Shown piece after piece: positions 24,154 to 36,634 of a DNA stretch of 64,000 nucleotides (the first letter of the stretch is position 1; every line of letters starts with the position of its first letter). The notes beneath the pieces are model-generated. The model had not been told where the DNA came from. It ran no database searches and worked only from the letters and a program-made list of their open reading frames with translations. Both the position numbers and the translations under genes were made by a program. The DNA comes from Rhizomys pruinosus (lineage: Eukaryota; Chordata; Mammalia; Rodentia; Spalacidae), in NCBI GenBank assembly GCA_009823505.1, contig VZQC01000356.1:607593-671592 (forward strand), given 5' to 3'.

Positions 24154-26200
24154 ATATAAGAGAATAGGATATGCAGAGGAGGTGCCACCTTCATACATGA
24201 GAACATAGGGAAAATTACAAATGATAACTGGACATGATGATTGGACCTCATCCCAGGAAGAATCAACATATTAATATTAAAAGGAAGAATATAAATACCA
24301 ATATTCTAATCAAAGAGAAGAATAACAAATCTTATACAATTTGAATCTCTTCAATCATATTGGGAAATGAATATGACCTAAAATTACCAAATAATAGGCA
24401 GAAACTGAGAATACTGGAAGGTTAGATTCAATTGTCAACACATTAACATATCAAATAATAAAATATCAAGGTAAGATCATCACTGCAGATTAGTAATGCT
24501 GAAAATTTACCAGATATAGAACCATTATGCACATTTCTACAAAAGTTAGGATTCCTAATTTCATAATATAAAACCTCAGTGGAAAGGAAAGTAAGATCCA
24601 ATTAGATAATAATTGTGGAATATTTCAGTGCACTCCTCTAAAATCTAAATATAATTTTACCAGAAAATTTAGGGAAAATTCCAAGACAAATTTTTTGGAA
24701 TTATAACATCTACACAATCCTCATTCAGGAAGTATAAAGAAAATCCATTACCGTAAAAACAATTACTATCAGATTTACATAAAACCTTGCTAGTGATGAT
24801 CGTGTTAGTTTCCGTAAAACAAGCACTGTCTAAAACAAAAATTGTGGGAATTCTTTGTTAATTTTAAAAGGTGAATAGAACTACAAATAAAAATAAAAAG
24901 AAAGCTGAGTATTTATGTGACTACAGAAAAAACTTAATTAGAATGTTTCATTGGCAAAATAAAAGATAGAACTTAAAACTCCAATAATAAAGTGAAATGC
25001 TATATCCTGCTAGAACTTCTGCAAAAGAGTCCCCTTGTAGTTATCCATAAACTCTGGCTGTGATAATTATTTCTGCTCAAGAAAGATCATACTGTCCCTG
25101 ACCACTGGAGGGAAGGGTGTGACAATGTCTAATGTAGGGCTGGACATTTAATTGACTCTTAATCTCAGCATATTGAGAAGTTGTGGGCCTATGTGTTGTA
25201 AATCAAAATCTACTGCAATTAGAAGATTGTCTAATGATATTTGAGAGACACAGAGATCTATGGATAAAAGGATATGTTATCATGAGTCAGTTTAAAGCTA
25301 TAGACATTTACCAGAATAATATTAGTTTCTTCCCTATGACATCTGACTTTTCCCTACATGAGTTCTTATCGTCAATCATCAGAAGGAAGCCTTAAATTTA
25401 ATTTGAAAGTAGCTGGTACTTCCATAACATTCCTGCCACCATTATCACAATGGGCATATCTTTGCAGGCCAGTCATTACTTAGGTAAAGTCAATGATTAA
25501 TTTTCAATTGTGCTAAGTAACATAGGATCTTCCAGTATTACAAAAGCTGAAAAGTAAGAATGTTTTCAGATTGGTATCATCTTGATTTGTCAGTGTTTCT
25601 TTGATTCATTTATGTATTTGGTTCAGCTATACATGTGGCTTACCATCAACTGGTTGAAAGTAACCAGAGCATTAGCAATTGTCTTTAATATTTTCTAGTA
25701 TATGGCACCTCTTAAGCCAAATGCTCTGAAAGAGATAATCCATTCCTAGCCCTGGGATCTTTGTTATTCAGTGGGGTCTAATGAAGGTTCCTATCCCACT
25801 TTGACAATATTTCCTGAAACTTCAGTTCCAGAAGTTTGATAGAAATGCTCTATTCAGGGAAAGTGCTCAGAAGCCTCTAGTTCTCTGCACATGGCACAGT
25901 TGAGGGTTTTTGTGTTAAATGTCATCTAGTGCATAATGAATCTTCTCAGGAGAAAGAAGCATTAATCTGTGGACAGAACAATAGCTGACTTTTAGTGCTG
26001 CTTATCCCTCCCTATACTCCCTCCTCTGCCCTGTCTTCCCTTCCTCACCCCATTTAACCATCCTAGTCTAATGGCCCAATCCCCTCACTGAATTCAGCCA
26101 TCCTTCCTAAGAAACCTTCACCCACTCACCTTCCCATGGCCATTCACTAGTTTCTTAACCACTCTGGATTTTCAAATTGATATGTGAATATCTAAGATTT
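24154..26200. other. No gene recognised
   Basis: AT-rich to about 25703 (end of the duplicated segment), then unique. On the minus strand this would be intron or upstream flank of the zinc-finger exon. I looked for a KRAB exon and saw none. A C/T-rich stretch lies near 26000-26060. Confidence 0.5.
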
Positions 26201-26486
26201 CAAAGTTAGCACCCAGGGCTGGAGAGATGGCTTAGCGGTTAAAAGCGCCCACCACTCTTACAGAGGACCCGGGTTTGATCTCCAGCTCCCACATGGCAGC
26301 CGAGAGCCGTCTGAAACTCCAATTCCAGGAGAACTCCAGGTCCAGGGGAATCTGAGACCCTCTTCTGACCCCCGCGGCATTGCACGACACGGGTGCACAA
26401 ACCTGCATGCAGACAGTACATTGATATACATACAGAAATAAATAAAATAAAAAATATATTAAAAAAAAAACAAAGTTAGCACCCAG
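26201..26486 (+). mobile_element. B3-like SINE with 16-bp TSD
   Basis: A young full-length copy with head ggctggagagatggcttagc and B box gggtttgatctcc. The exact 16-mer caaagttagcacccag is at 26201-26216 and 26471-26486; the final g is shared with the element's first base. Confidence 0.94.
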
Positions 26487-26879
26487 CTACGACACAGAGT
26501 ACTTGATATTTGTCTTTCTGAGTTTCAGTTGTCTCACTCAGGATGATTCCTTTGGTTGCATCCATTTACCTGAGAATTTCATAATTAAGTTTTGATAAAT
26601 ATCTAGCCTGAATATCTTTGAAGTTTTACTAGAATTCTCTGTTCTATTCTTCTGGTGCTAGACTTTTTTCTGGGGGGGATATTTTTTCTTGGTGTTTTTG
26701 AATCCAGATCTCCCTGCAACACCATTAGTGGTGGAACTCATTTATCTATTTCTAGGTGCATTTATCAATTTCTGGTATTCAACAAAACAACAAATGTTAC
26801 AACAAAGAAATCAGGAGAGCAAGACCCCTCACAACCTCCTCAAAAATAAAAGAGTTATGCAATGAATCTGATGAAGGAA
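26487..26879. other. No gene recognised
   Basis: Ordinary unique-looking sequence. It contains gtctcactcaggatgattcc, a phrase typical of old L1 3' sequence on the minus strand, but too short to assign. Confidence 0.4.
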
Positions 26880-27185
26880 GGGAAATAAATATATATTTAA
26901 AATATCATGATAAATTTTAAGAGACTTAAGAAAGGAATTTGAAAAGAATATCACAAAATGGAAGGACCTCCAACCTCTTGAAATTGTGGGACTCCTATTA
27001 AAGAAATGGACACCATACCAAAAGCACAGGATAGCCAGAGCACTCCTGAAAAAGAACAAATAAGTGACAGTATTATCATCATCCCATATTCCAAATTATA
27101 ACACAGAGCTATCTTAATAAAAACAGCACATTACGAGCATGAAAGGAGACACATTATTTAGGGGAATGGAATTGAATAAAAACTA
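26880..27185 (+). mobile_element. Old L1 ORF2 fragment
   Basis: tatcacaaaatggaaggacctcc, aggatagccagagcactcctg and ggaatggaattgaataaaaac follow the order of L1 ORF2 (compare 40900-41220), with internal losses and no open frame. Confidence 0.6.
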
Positions 27186-27190
27186 GTATA

Positions 27191-27612
27191 TGAGACTTGA
27201 GTTTATTATTTTTTTTTATTTTTTATTTTTTTATTGATGCTTTGTGCATTTCATACATCATTTTCCAATTCAGTTCAGGCATATTTCCCTTTCCCTTCCC
27301 CCTTACCCCCACCCCATCCCAGATCATGCATTTTGCCATAACTGTCCTGCATCTTTCTCTCATTTTTTTTTTCATTTTTTAGCTATAAGTGATGATCCAT
27401 GAGAACAATCTGCGGAAGAGGGGGCGTGGTAGAATGTAATGGCTGCGATTGGGGTGAATGGTGAAACTACAGCAATGTAGTCTGGACACACATTTGATCA
27501 ACTTGATTGAACATACAACCCCTCACCCCCAGCTGGATGGTGGGGCTGTGGGGGTTTGGGCACAACAGCCTGCAATTTGGTTTCATATGAAGGATGCTTG
27601 AGACTTGAGTTT
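27191..27612 (-). mobile_element. 5'-inverted L1 3' UTR insertion with 14-bp TSD
   Basis: 27205 to about 27410 is L1 3' end on the minus strand (poly(T), attgatgctttgtgcatttc to tagctataagtgatgatcc). 27411-27598 is the 3' UTR segment that lies just upstream of it in an intact element, but on the plus strand (gggggcgtggtagaatg to catatgaaggatgcttg). In the copy at 59.5 kb the same two parts are collinear. The exact 14-mer tgagacttgagttt flanks the unit at 27191-27204 and 27599-27612. This is the signature of twin priming, known for L1. Confidence 0.9.
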
Positions 27613-27685
27613 TGACAGAGATGTTAATAATATACATTGGAAGGCTTGGAAAGATGGCTCATTGGTTAAGAGCACTGACTGCTCT

Positions 27686-28215
27686 TTTATTTAATTTTTT
27701 TATTAATTTTTATTTATTTATGTATGTGTACAAATGTACTGTCTGGGGGCTGGAGAGATGGCCTAGCGGTTAAGAGCGCCGACCGCTCTTGCAGAGGACC
27801 CGGGTTCGATCCCCAGCACCCACATGGCGGCAGAGAACCGTCTGAAACTCCAACTCCAGGAGAACTCCAGTTCCAGGGGAATCCGACGCCCTCTTCTGAC
27901 CTCCGCGGCATTGCACAACACGGGTGCACAAACCTGCATGCAGACAGTACATTTATACACACGCAAAAATAAATAAAAATTAAAAAAAAAAGTATTTAAA
28001 AAAAAACAAATGTACTGTCTGCATGCAAGTCTGTGCACCCGTGTCGTGCAATGCCGCGGAGGTCAGAAGTGGGTGTTGTATTCCCCTGGAGCTGGAGTTC
28101 TCCTGGAATTGGAGTTTCAGACGGTTCTCAGCCGCCATGTGGGTGCTGGGGATCGAACCCGGGTCCTCTGCAAGAGCGGTCGGCGCTCTTACCCGCTAGG
28201 CCATCTCTCCAGCCC
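27686..28215 (-). mobile_element. B3-like SINE, split by a younger B3-like SINE
   Basis: Poly(T)/tail at 27686-27744 and body plus head at 28006-28215 (gcatgcaagtctgtgcacc to ctctccagccc). It is inserted in the head of the composite SINE and is itself interrupted at ...tgtactgtct. Confidence 0.88.
27730..28020 (+). mobile_element. B3-like SINE with 15-bp TSD (innermost)
   Basis: Full copy (27745 to about 28005), head gggctggagagatggcc, B box gggttcgatcccc. The exact 15-mer acaaatgtactgtct is at 27730-27744 and 28006-28020. With the surrounding minus-strand copy it forms a long inverted pair with little spacer. Confidence 0.94.
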
Positions 28216-28439
28216 AAGAGGCTTGCAGAGGACCTGGGTTTGATTCCTAGCACCCATGTGGTAGCTAAGATCAGTCTTTAAGCTGGGTGTGGTGGTGCAC
28301 ACCTTTAATCCCACCACTCAGGTGGCAAATCGGGGCACAGCTCCTTGAATTCAAGGCCACCTGATCTACATAGCCAGCTCCAGGCCAGCTGGTACTAAAA
28401 CCAGACCCTGTCTCAAAAAGACCCCCCCACCAAAAGCAG

Positions 28440-28900
28440 CATCTAAAACAATAGCGGTGGTTAAAGAAGATAGCACAAAACTCAGCTCCAAATGCATCAA
28501 GGAACTCAAACTTAGACTGGATTCCTTGAATCTGATAGAGGGAAATGTAGGAAATATGCTTAATAAGGTTGGTAGATAAGAAGAATTTCTTAACGTGACC
28601 CTTCCGGTGTAGGCATTAAGATCTCAGATATTTAGAAAGACCTAACCCACCAATTCCAAGACATCTCCACATTATGAAAGTGTACCTGATCCCCCAAGGT
28701 ATTATTTATTACCTTAATACCAAAACTTGATAAGAACATAGTAAGTAGAGAAAAATAATACATCAACTTTTCAGATGAAAAAAGATGGATCATTCTCAAC
28801 AACATGCTTCTACAGGAATTCCAACTTAAAACATCACATATCATAAGCAAAATACTTTCCTGGCACAAATACAAAGTTAAAGTACATAAAACCTTAATGT
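28440..28900 (+). mobile_element. Old L1 ORF2 remnant
   Basis: gcatcaaggaactcaaacttagactgg and agagggaaatgtagg look like decayed L1 ORF2 text. The next 250 bp are also L1-like but out of order. Weakly supported. Confidence 0.45.
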
Positions 28901-30330
28901 AACATAGCACATGAATAAGAACAGATCAGTGGGGAAGAACAAATGGGGCATTTTCAGAGGGATTTCTAGGTTTAACAGGAAACTACTTTGCACAATTAGA
29001 TCAATTATATATATTTTTAAAATTTGTTGATTGGTATATCTAGCAATGGTGTAGTCAAATAAATGTCATTATTTCTATCAAAAAACTAAGCTATGAAGCA
29101 ATTTTAATTCAAATGGAAAAATCATTTTTCAATTAAAACAAAATCTAGGTACTTGCTTATTTCTCCAGAGTATGTGGGAATAGTTGAGGACATTGTAATA
29201 AACTTGGAAATCTTTTCCCTTTGTAAACCATTTCCTTAGAGCATTTATATAGCATAAGAATGTAATGGTTTGAATGGCATTAGATAACTCATAACCAAGA
29301 GAAAGGATTGATTCAGCACCACAGAGAAAGAGAGAGGAAAATATAAGTCTCAGAAATAAAGATATAAAACCTTCTTCCACAGGGAGAATAGAGTCCAGAG
29401 TAGCAAACACCAAAGAAAAGTTAAGTTAGGTTTGAAATATTTCCAACATTCTCTAATGTCACATTTCCATCAATGAAAGTACCCCTGGATAACAACAGAT
29501 TATTCCTTTATTATATTTAACTTACTTTTTAAATATTTTCAAGTATGGCATTAACTTATGATGTGCATCATCATATTTGAAGAACTGATACACTCAGCAG
29601 TGGCTCAAGGTATCTAGTTCATATATGTACATTACTTTACACAAGTAGCCTTCTCTGGACAAGTGTACTATGCAATTTATGCTGTTAATTTCCAGGGAGA
29701 AAGTATATTGATGAGTATACTTTAGCTTATTTCTAACTGGAAGCTGGGATTTTATTCCCTTTCATATTTCAATACAATCCCTTGTGTTAATCACAATTTT
29801 ATCATCCGGAATACAACTGAAAAAAATCATTTAGTGGAATGTTATTCACTGGTTACCATCTTAATAGCTTTCATTCCAGTATATAAGGGGTCAACTTCTT
29901 ACAATGACAAGACAGAAACTTCAAATGGAAGGCAAGACATAAAAAAATTTAGTCTCATGGCTCCTTCCAGCTCCAGCAGCAGAGCTGCTTCTGCCCTGCC
30001 CTCATCAGCACTCACCTGCTCCATGGGGAGACACAGGCTGGTAAAGAGGAAGTGCAGCTCTGCAGGGAAATGGTGCAGCAGGACCCGGGCAGGGTAAGCA
30101 TATCTCCAGCTAGATTTCTAGAGCAGGGGGAGCAGGCAAGAGGCACCTAGGTTGGAACTGTCCTGCAACCCTCTGCTCAGCACAGCACTGGCCAGTTAAG
30201 CAGTAGTGCTGTGCAGAGAGGAGGGGCAGGAAAAGAGATGCCCAGCCCAGAGGCATTGCCACCCAGCAAGGAGGGCTAGGCCTGTGGGAGGATCATGCCA
30301 ACCACTGCATGTACCACAGGATTTAAAAAG
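28901..30330. other. No gene recognised
   Basis: 28.9-29.9 kb is AT-rich with a 94-codon minus-strand frame at 29129-29413 that shows no motif. From 29950 the composition turns GC-rich (cagctccagcagcagagctgc). Confidence 0.5.
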
Positions 30331-30490
30331 GAATCCCAGCTCCAGTCTGGTGGTGCAGGACTTTAATCCCAGCACCTAGGAGTCAGAGGGAGGCAGACCT
30401 CTAGGAGTTCAAGGCAATCCTAATCTACATAGGGAGCTCCAGGCCAGCTGGGACTAAAAAAGGGAGACCCTGTTCCAAAAAAAGAAGAGA
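30331..30490 (+). mobile_element. B1 SINE
   Basis: ctccagtctggtggtgcagg to gggagaccctgttccaaaaa, more diverged than most B1s here. It lies between two GC-rich stretches of similar wording. Confidence 0.8.
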
Positions 30491-31899
30491 AAAGAAAAGG
30501 AGAGAAATGGTGTCCTGCTGATGAGGACTAGCTCCTGCTCCAGCTCCTACTCATGCAGCAGAGAAGCTTGAGAACAGTAACAATCTGCACTCACCTGCCT
30601 AGTCAGGCAAAGCTGGAGCAGCAAGAGGTAGGGGGCATGAGGAAGTTCACCTCTGCTGGGGAAATGGTGGCCTCAACACTGGGCATGGTATGACAGCTTC
30701 TGACACCACTTGATGACCAGCACCAATCCACTGCTAAGGCCAGCAATGCTGATGCCAGAAGTAGCACTCTTTGGGGGTTGGGGAGGGCAAAGTAGACCAG
30801 ATGACTTGGGGGAGGAGCAGAGAGAAGTCCTGCCCAGAGGTCTTACCACAGCCCCAGCAAGGGCTGAGTGAGAGAGGGCAGAGCTGATGGTCACCCCCCA
30901 AAAAAACAAAATTTCCCGAGTGTTGGCCCTGTGGATGACACTGGTAAACCAGTGCTTTGAGGTCATTCACCGGCCCATACACAAGTGTCCACTCCTAGGA
31001 ATGTGGTTTAGGTACATCCCTATGAGATATCTGGGGGGACATAGAGAGATTATTCAAATAGTTTTACAATAAGAAGCAGATGGTATAATACAAGATGCAC
31101 ATAGCAAATTAGCTCTCCAGTGTGGCCAGTGCAGAAGCCTGCTGGAACATGGAAAATTGCTGGGAACTACAGAGAGATGAAGAAGAAAATTCCCCCCCGC
31201 ATGCTATTGGGTCATCTTTCATGGACCTTGTAGAGCAATAGACTGTGACTTTGAGGTCAATATCAGTAAGAATTGGACCTGGCAGATGCTTCTTTATCTA
31301 TTGGATTTCCTGTGGAGACTCAAGAACAATTCCCTTCACCTGGGAAAGCTCACAATGGAAATTCATCATCTTGCCCCATCAGTGTCTGCATAGCCATGCC
31401 TTTTGCAATGGTTCAGCAGCTCAGGACTTGGCATCTAGGAAATGGCCCCAGATGGTCATATTGCTTCATATTAATGATATGTTAACTTCTTTCACTTGTA
31501 GATTTCATCTGACCCGGAATTATGAGGTTTGGTGGAGAATAACTCTTAACATGCAAGGGGCTTCTTTGTCCATTAAAATGCTTGGGAGTAGCCTGGTCAG
31601 GTGAGAGGAGAGCTATCTGAGTGTCTGTACATGAATATGTTTAGGCATATGGTGGTGGTGTTTGACTGACAGTCAAACAGTTATAAATCTTTGTGTGGCC
31701 ATTGGGATATTAGAAAGCATTCATCCCCAAAATGGCCAATGTAGTACATGATTTGTATACATTACATTTAAATATGAGTAAAATGTGTTTGGCCTGAGGC
31801 AGGTAAATTAGCATTTGCAGCTGTCAAGCAGGCCATTAGCCATGCATGAATGCTTGTGACCATTGGTCAGTCCTAAATATTTAAATAGAATATTACCAT
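30491..31899. other. No gene recognised
   Basis: GC-rich at first, then mixed. An open stretch at 31245-31604 (119 codons) has no recognisable domain or reliable start context. Some wording suggests an old retroelement, but I cannot name one. Confidence 0.4.
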
Positions 31900-31999
31900 T
31901 TAATAGTAGGTCCGATGGTGCCTGTGGGACCACATGGGGAAGAAGTGAGTATGCATAAGATTTTGGTCACTGTGTGGAAGAGGATTGAAAGCTGGCACC

Positions 32000-32480
32000 C
32001 ATGTTGTGAAGCAGTTTGGGGAAGTATATTTAGCATGGCAGTCTTGGGAGTCTAGCACTAGGAAACAACGGATCCTAGTACACAATGTTCCAGGATATGT
32101 AAGGTTTTTGTTATCCACTCCAAAGTCAGTACTCTGGATAGCTCTAGTGTCAACTTTACACACGTGGGTGGAGGGAACCTCAGTTGGGGAATTGCTTCCT
32201 TTAGACAGGCCTGTGGCCATGTCTCTGTTCCACCTTCTGGACTGTTGAGTCATGTGGGAGATCCCTGCCCATTGTAGGCAGTGCTACTCCCTGGGCAGGT
32301 TGCTCTCCATTGTATAAGAGAGCAATCTGAGCATGGTCCAGGGGAGAAGGTTCCTATCCTGAATTTCATCTTTGGACTCAATGACGTGGCAGTAGTGAGC
32401 CAAATAATCTTCTTCCCCTCAAGGTTGGATTTAGACAGAGTGTTTTGTCACAGCATTTGGAGAGGAGCTGGAAGAATGAA
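32000..32480 (+). repeat. Medium-reiterated rodent repeat
   Basis: gtcaactttacacacgtggg, ggagggaacctcagttgg, gggagatccctgcccattg, ttgtataagagagcaatctg and gagccaaataatcttcttcc, in that order, are familiar from a common rodent repeat. Related text in the opposite orientation occurs at 34030-34290. Family name not assigned. Confidence 0.6.
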
Positions 32481-32809
32481 GGTGTTCAACATACATATTT
32501 TGCCTCATTTGAATCCTATCTAGGCTACAAGGGATCAGTAAGTTGTATTTCCCTAACAGGTGAGTTACAGGAGGTTGTGAGAACAATGCAGTATCTTAAC
32601 AATGCTAGACATGGATTTCAACTAGATGGAACCCATTGAGCCATGTCCCTATAAAGAAGACACTCTTTCAGCCTTGATATCTGATATACTGATGGCTTTC
32701 TCCCAGGCCACATATGCAGCACCAACAATTTGGTTGTCAACTAACATCTCTGCTCAAATAAAGAGTTGATCAAAGAATCCAGTGGATAGAAAAGCAAACA
32801 AACAAAGCA

Positions 32810-32975
32810 AACAAAGAAAACCAGAAATAGCAGTGCACTCGTTTAATACCAGCAGTGGAGAAGCAGAGGCAGTCAGATCTCTGGGAGTTCAAGAGAAGCC
32901 TGGTCTACATAGTGAGTTCCAGTGCAGCTGGCACTATAGAGAGAGACCCTGTCTCAAAAAAAGGAAGAAAAAAAA
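32810..32975 (+). mobile_element. B1 SINE, diverged
   Basis: agtgcactcgtttaatacc, ctgggagttcaagagaagcc and gagaccctgtctcaaaaaaa. Many substitutions and gaps compared with the young copies. Confidence 0.75.
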
Positions 32976-34029
32976 AGAATCCAGTGGACTAAATTATGGG
33001 CTGTTTGGCAGATAGTCATTAAAGTAAGGGCTGTTTGGCAGGTAGTCATAAATGATACCTCCTTCCTTCATGTGTGTACGGATCAGTGGGCAATGTAAGT
33101 GGGGATTACCCTAGGCTTCCACGTTGTAACTGCAGCAATGGCCCCTGTGTGGCTGCCCCATGAGGAAAGATTTATAGTGTACAGGAAAACAGAAGTCTGG
33201 AACAATTTAACATGTGGCCAGGCATAAACCTCTGCCCTTCCAAGGGAATGATGAGTCTGACACATTGACCTGGGTTTGGTGGATGCAAAGGCCAGTAGAG
33301 CAGGACATTTCTGTCTGGTTACCCTGGTGATTCAAGCATGAAGGAAGGAGTACCAAGACATAGGTGAATGCCCAGTGGAAATTTGGTCTCTCTCAGAAAC
33401 AGATGTAAAATACCAGCTGGAATCCTCTGATGGATACTCACTCCTTCCCCCAAGTAATGTCAACTGGAACCTACCTTTTTATGTGAAAAGGGAGAAGCAA
33501 CAGTAAACCTCCAATAGAGACAAAGAATGCAAGGAGTCACCCATGGTTCATTCCAAGTTTGCCCTATCTCCAAGTATCACATATAGAAAAGCATTGCTTC
33601 CTGGGCACATACATCAGCCCAGGATGCAAATGTGTCCCACTGTGGGTTCTGTATGGAATTTTGTGGGGTGTGGATTGGTGATTTGCCTTTGTTTATCCAT
33701 CCTGTTACTCTCATGAAGTGGGGCTGCTTGGCTACATGAAAGGGAATGACTAGGAAAAAAATGAAGTTAGAGAACTTACTCAGAACCTCTTGAGACAGGA
33801 CCATCAAGGGATCCACCTTCCCAACACAGGATAAGCTGTTCCAGTGGATGGAAGTGGGCACAGGGTAAAGTGATGGAACTAAGTACTATAGAACCCCATT
33901 GTCTAAAACACAATATAAGCTGGATCAGGAAAAAGGGTGAAAACCCTGTACTGGATGTCCATTTATCTGCATATACCACCACAGGCCAGTATTGAAATGG
34001 ATATCAATACACTGGGACAATTCCATGTT
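32976..34029. other. No gene recognised
   Basis: Mixed-composition DNA; frames of at most 94 codons without motifs. Possible old retroelement remnant, unassigned. A short local repeat (gggctgtttggcagrtagtcat) occurs twice at 32998-33050. Confidence 0.4.
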
Positions 34030-34290
34030 TTTAGTTTGCTTTTGATTGCTATGAGCAAACACTGACCAAACCAACTTGGGAAAAAAGCAAATATTTAGCT
34101 TACATCTCTAGGGTCACAGGTCACAGACAGAGCCCCAATAGGAACCAGGGCAGGAACCTAGAAGCAGGAGCTAAAGGGTAGGACATGGAGGAAAGCTGCT
34201 TACTTGGATGCTCCCCTAGCCCATGCTCAGCATCCTTTCTTATATAATACAGAACACATTGTCCAGGGGTGACACCTCACACAGGAACCA
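34030..34290 (-). repeat. Medium-reiterated rodent repeat, opposite orientation
   Basis: gattgctatgagcaaacactgacc, aacctagaagcaggagct, gaggaaagctgcttac and cccatgctcagc are the inverse-strand wording of the family seen at 32.0-32.5 kb. Confidence 0.55.
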
Positions 34291-36299
34291 GGCAAAGAAA
34301 TGCAGTACAGAAATGGAGATAAGTGCTCCTTGAAAGCTCACCAGGGTAAGCACAGAGGGTCAAATGAATTTGAGGCCTAGGAGAAGGTCACCATCAGAGC
34401 TGAAAAACTGTCAGGGTAAGATCTAATGACTCTGGTGTCAGAGTCAGAGACAGAGCTGAGAAATTCACAAGGATTTGATTTCTGTTTATGTTCAGTCTTT
34501 GGTGAGTGGCTGGGATACAGAAAATCTGGCCACAAAGGTGCAGAGTGGAACTCCAGGTGGGGTGTCTTTGAAAAGTCATCTGAGTCTGAAGAGTGGTGTG
34601 GAAGGTAACTAGAGGCAGGTGGGAAATGCTCCTGGTACAGAGTTGTATAACATTGAACCCTTGGAAGGACAGGAGTGAAGAACTGTGATTCTTTGAACCA
34701 GAGACAGAACTGGGGGTTGATAGAGACTTGATCACTTTTATGTTTACTGTCCCATAAGAAAAGTAGGTTTCCAAATTCTGTGGCAAATATTTGGGTGTGT
34801 TAGTTTCTGCATCCCTTTCAGATAATCTTTAGCTCATATGTAGTAGGACTTATACAGATTTCATTTATTTTATGATTGCCTAAAAATTTCCAAAGAAATA
34901 ATTTCATGATTATTTATTTCACTTGATATTTGCACATATGGAATTGTACTGTACTACAGAGTGTTTCTATAGGAAATACTTCAAATAAGTTTTTCATCTC
35001 ATGCCATCATGGGAAAACCAAAGCTCTTCCAATTTCAATCAATCTATGCCTTATGACCTCATCTGTTCTACCTTTCATCCAAGAGAGTGTCACTTAGACT
35101 TGAGGTCCTGACATTCCCAGAGAGGTTGTTGGAATTAGTCACATTGTGCATAAGTCTAGATTTGATTGAATCAGTTTGACTCCATGTTATTTCACCGATT
35201 TGTTGTTCAGGTCCTTGAAGGGCCCCGAGTGTTATGTGATCATGACTATAACAGCTATGTCCTATACAATATTGGACTACCTCAAGCCGGATGGCCCACC
35301 CTAAATGTGGGTGTTACCTTCTGTCAGTAGGCAGTATAAAAGGCCATGGCAGAGGGAGCTGGTGCCTTTTTTCCTGCAGCTTCTTTCTGTCACTGGTGAG
35401 TTTGTCTTGCTGTTGTGACAACCCTTTGGATCCCACATGTACCAAGACAGGCAGATCTCCTGGAATCCATTGGGCCTTCAGCACCAGATTGGGACTAATG
35501 AGACATCCAGTCTTGCAGACTGAGCAGTTCCCTGGATTCTCAGCCTCTCCAGTGTGGCATAGCTATTGTTGGACTCCTTGAGCTCTGTAATGTATAATAA
35601 ATTTGTATATAGCTATATATTCATTCTATTGATTCTGTTTCTTTAGAGAACCCTGACTAATACACCCCCTTCCATTGTTATAAATTATCTGTTAGAATTA
35701 TAATTGTTAAACCTTTGAAATCACTCTTTGTTTTCTTAATGATATGTTTATTTACCTGCCCTTTGAGATCATTACATAGCAAAATTACAACAACGTATTT
35801 AAGAATGACTTGTGGCTTATAGCAGGAAATAAGATGAGTTATTGGTCTGTATTCTATACTGCTGAGTATTAATCTGCTAAACAGTAAGGTGTAATCCATG
35901 AAATGAATTCTAGTTATACACAGAGGGACATGTATGGAGTAAGAACAAAGAGGAGATAGTCTAAAATGTATTCACCAGCATTACTTTCTTTGAAAGATTG
36001 GTATTAATATTGAGCTAGAAGGTTTCATAGTATATAAATATTTTTGAGGATGCTTAATCTTAGATTGTTTTTCTTTAGTGCAAGCTATTAATCTTTTAAA
36101 ATATCTCTTTAAAACAACTTTCATGGTGGAAGAATTATCAATGAATTTTAATAGCATTTTAAGCACAACCAGAAAAGCTTTTGTTTTACCAAGAGCCATT
36201 GACTAAAAAGAAAAAAAAATCAAACGGTTAATGCAATTTTGATATTTAATTTTTAGAAAAGAAGATGAATAATTCAGAAAAAAATAAAATACTTTAAGA
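34291..36299. other. No gene recognised; possible old repeat at 35270-35665
   Basis: The 35270-35665 part has a TATA-like gcagtataaaaggcc, a polyadenylation-like aataaa near 35598 and the phrase gtttctttagagaaccctgac that ends a widespread mammalian repeat. I could not define its limits. The rest is AT-rich and unassigned. Confidence 0.4.
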
Positions 36300-36634
36300 A
36301 CAATTGGATATGAAATCATAGGGGACACATGGAAAGTTAAAATAAACAAGAACAGTGCATTCAATCCTCTACCATAGGAAAGATGTGAAAAGTAGAATGG
36401 AAAAGTTTATATATATATATGAAAGATTTAAGGGAAAATTATCACATCAAACCAAGGCACAAAAAGGTGATGATATTAGACATCTAATCAACAAATCTAA
36501 ATGCCATAAACAAATTAAGAAATACAATTAACAAACATAAAATAAAGAAGTAAATTAAAATAGACAACCAGAAAATGTAAGCATTAAAATTGATGGGTGG
36601 ATAAATAAATATTCAGTAAAAAAAAATTCATTGC
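36300..36634 (+). repeat. Dispersed AT-rich unit, copy C (empty-site version)
   Basis: Wording such as gaacagtgcattcaatcctctaccataggaaa, aaagtagaatggaaaa and ggatgataaat/attcattg parallels 23430-23880, without the two B1s found there. It ends abruptly where the L1 monomer array begins, just after attcattg, a point that continues as taacaaagtcagc in copy B. Confidence 0.7.

Larger units (their letters stand above)
27643..28425 (+). mobile_element. Composite B3-head/B1 SINE, split by nested SINEs
   Basis: The head starts at 27643 (ggcttggaaagatggctcattgg), breaks off at 27685 after gactgctctt and resumes at about 28216 (gcagaggacctgggtttg). It ends at gtctttaa and joins B1 base 1 (gctgggtgtggtggtgcac, 28270) through to gaccctgtctcaaaaag. 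The junction is the same as at 3553. It is the oldest of three layers here. Confidence 0.8.
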
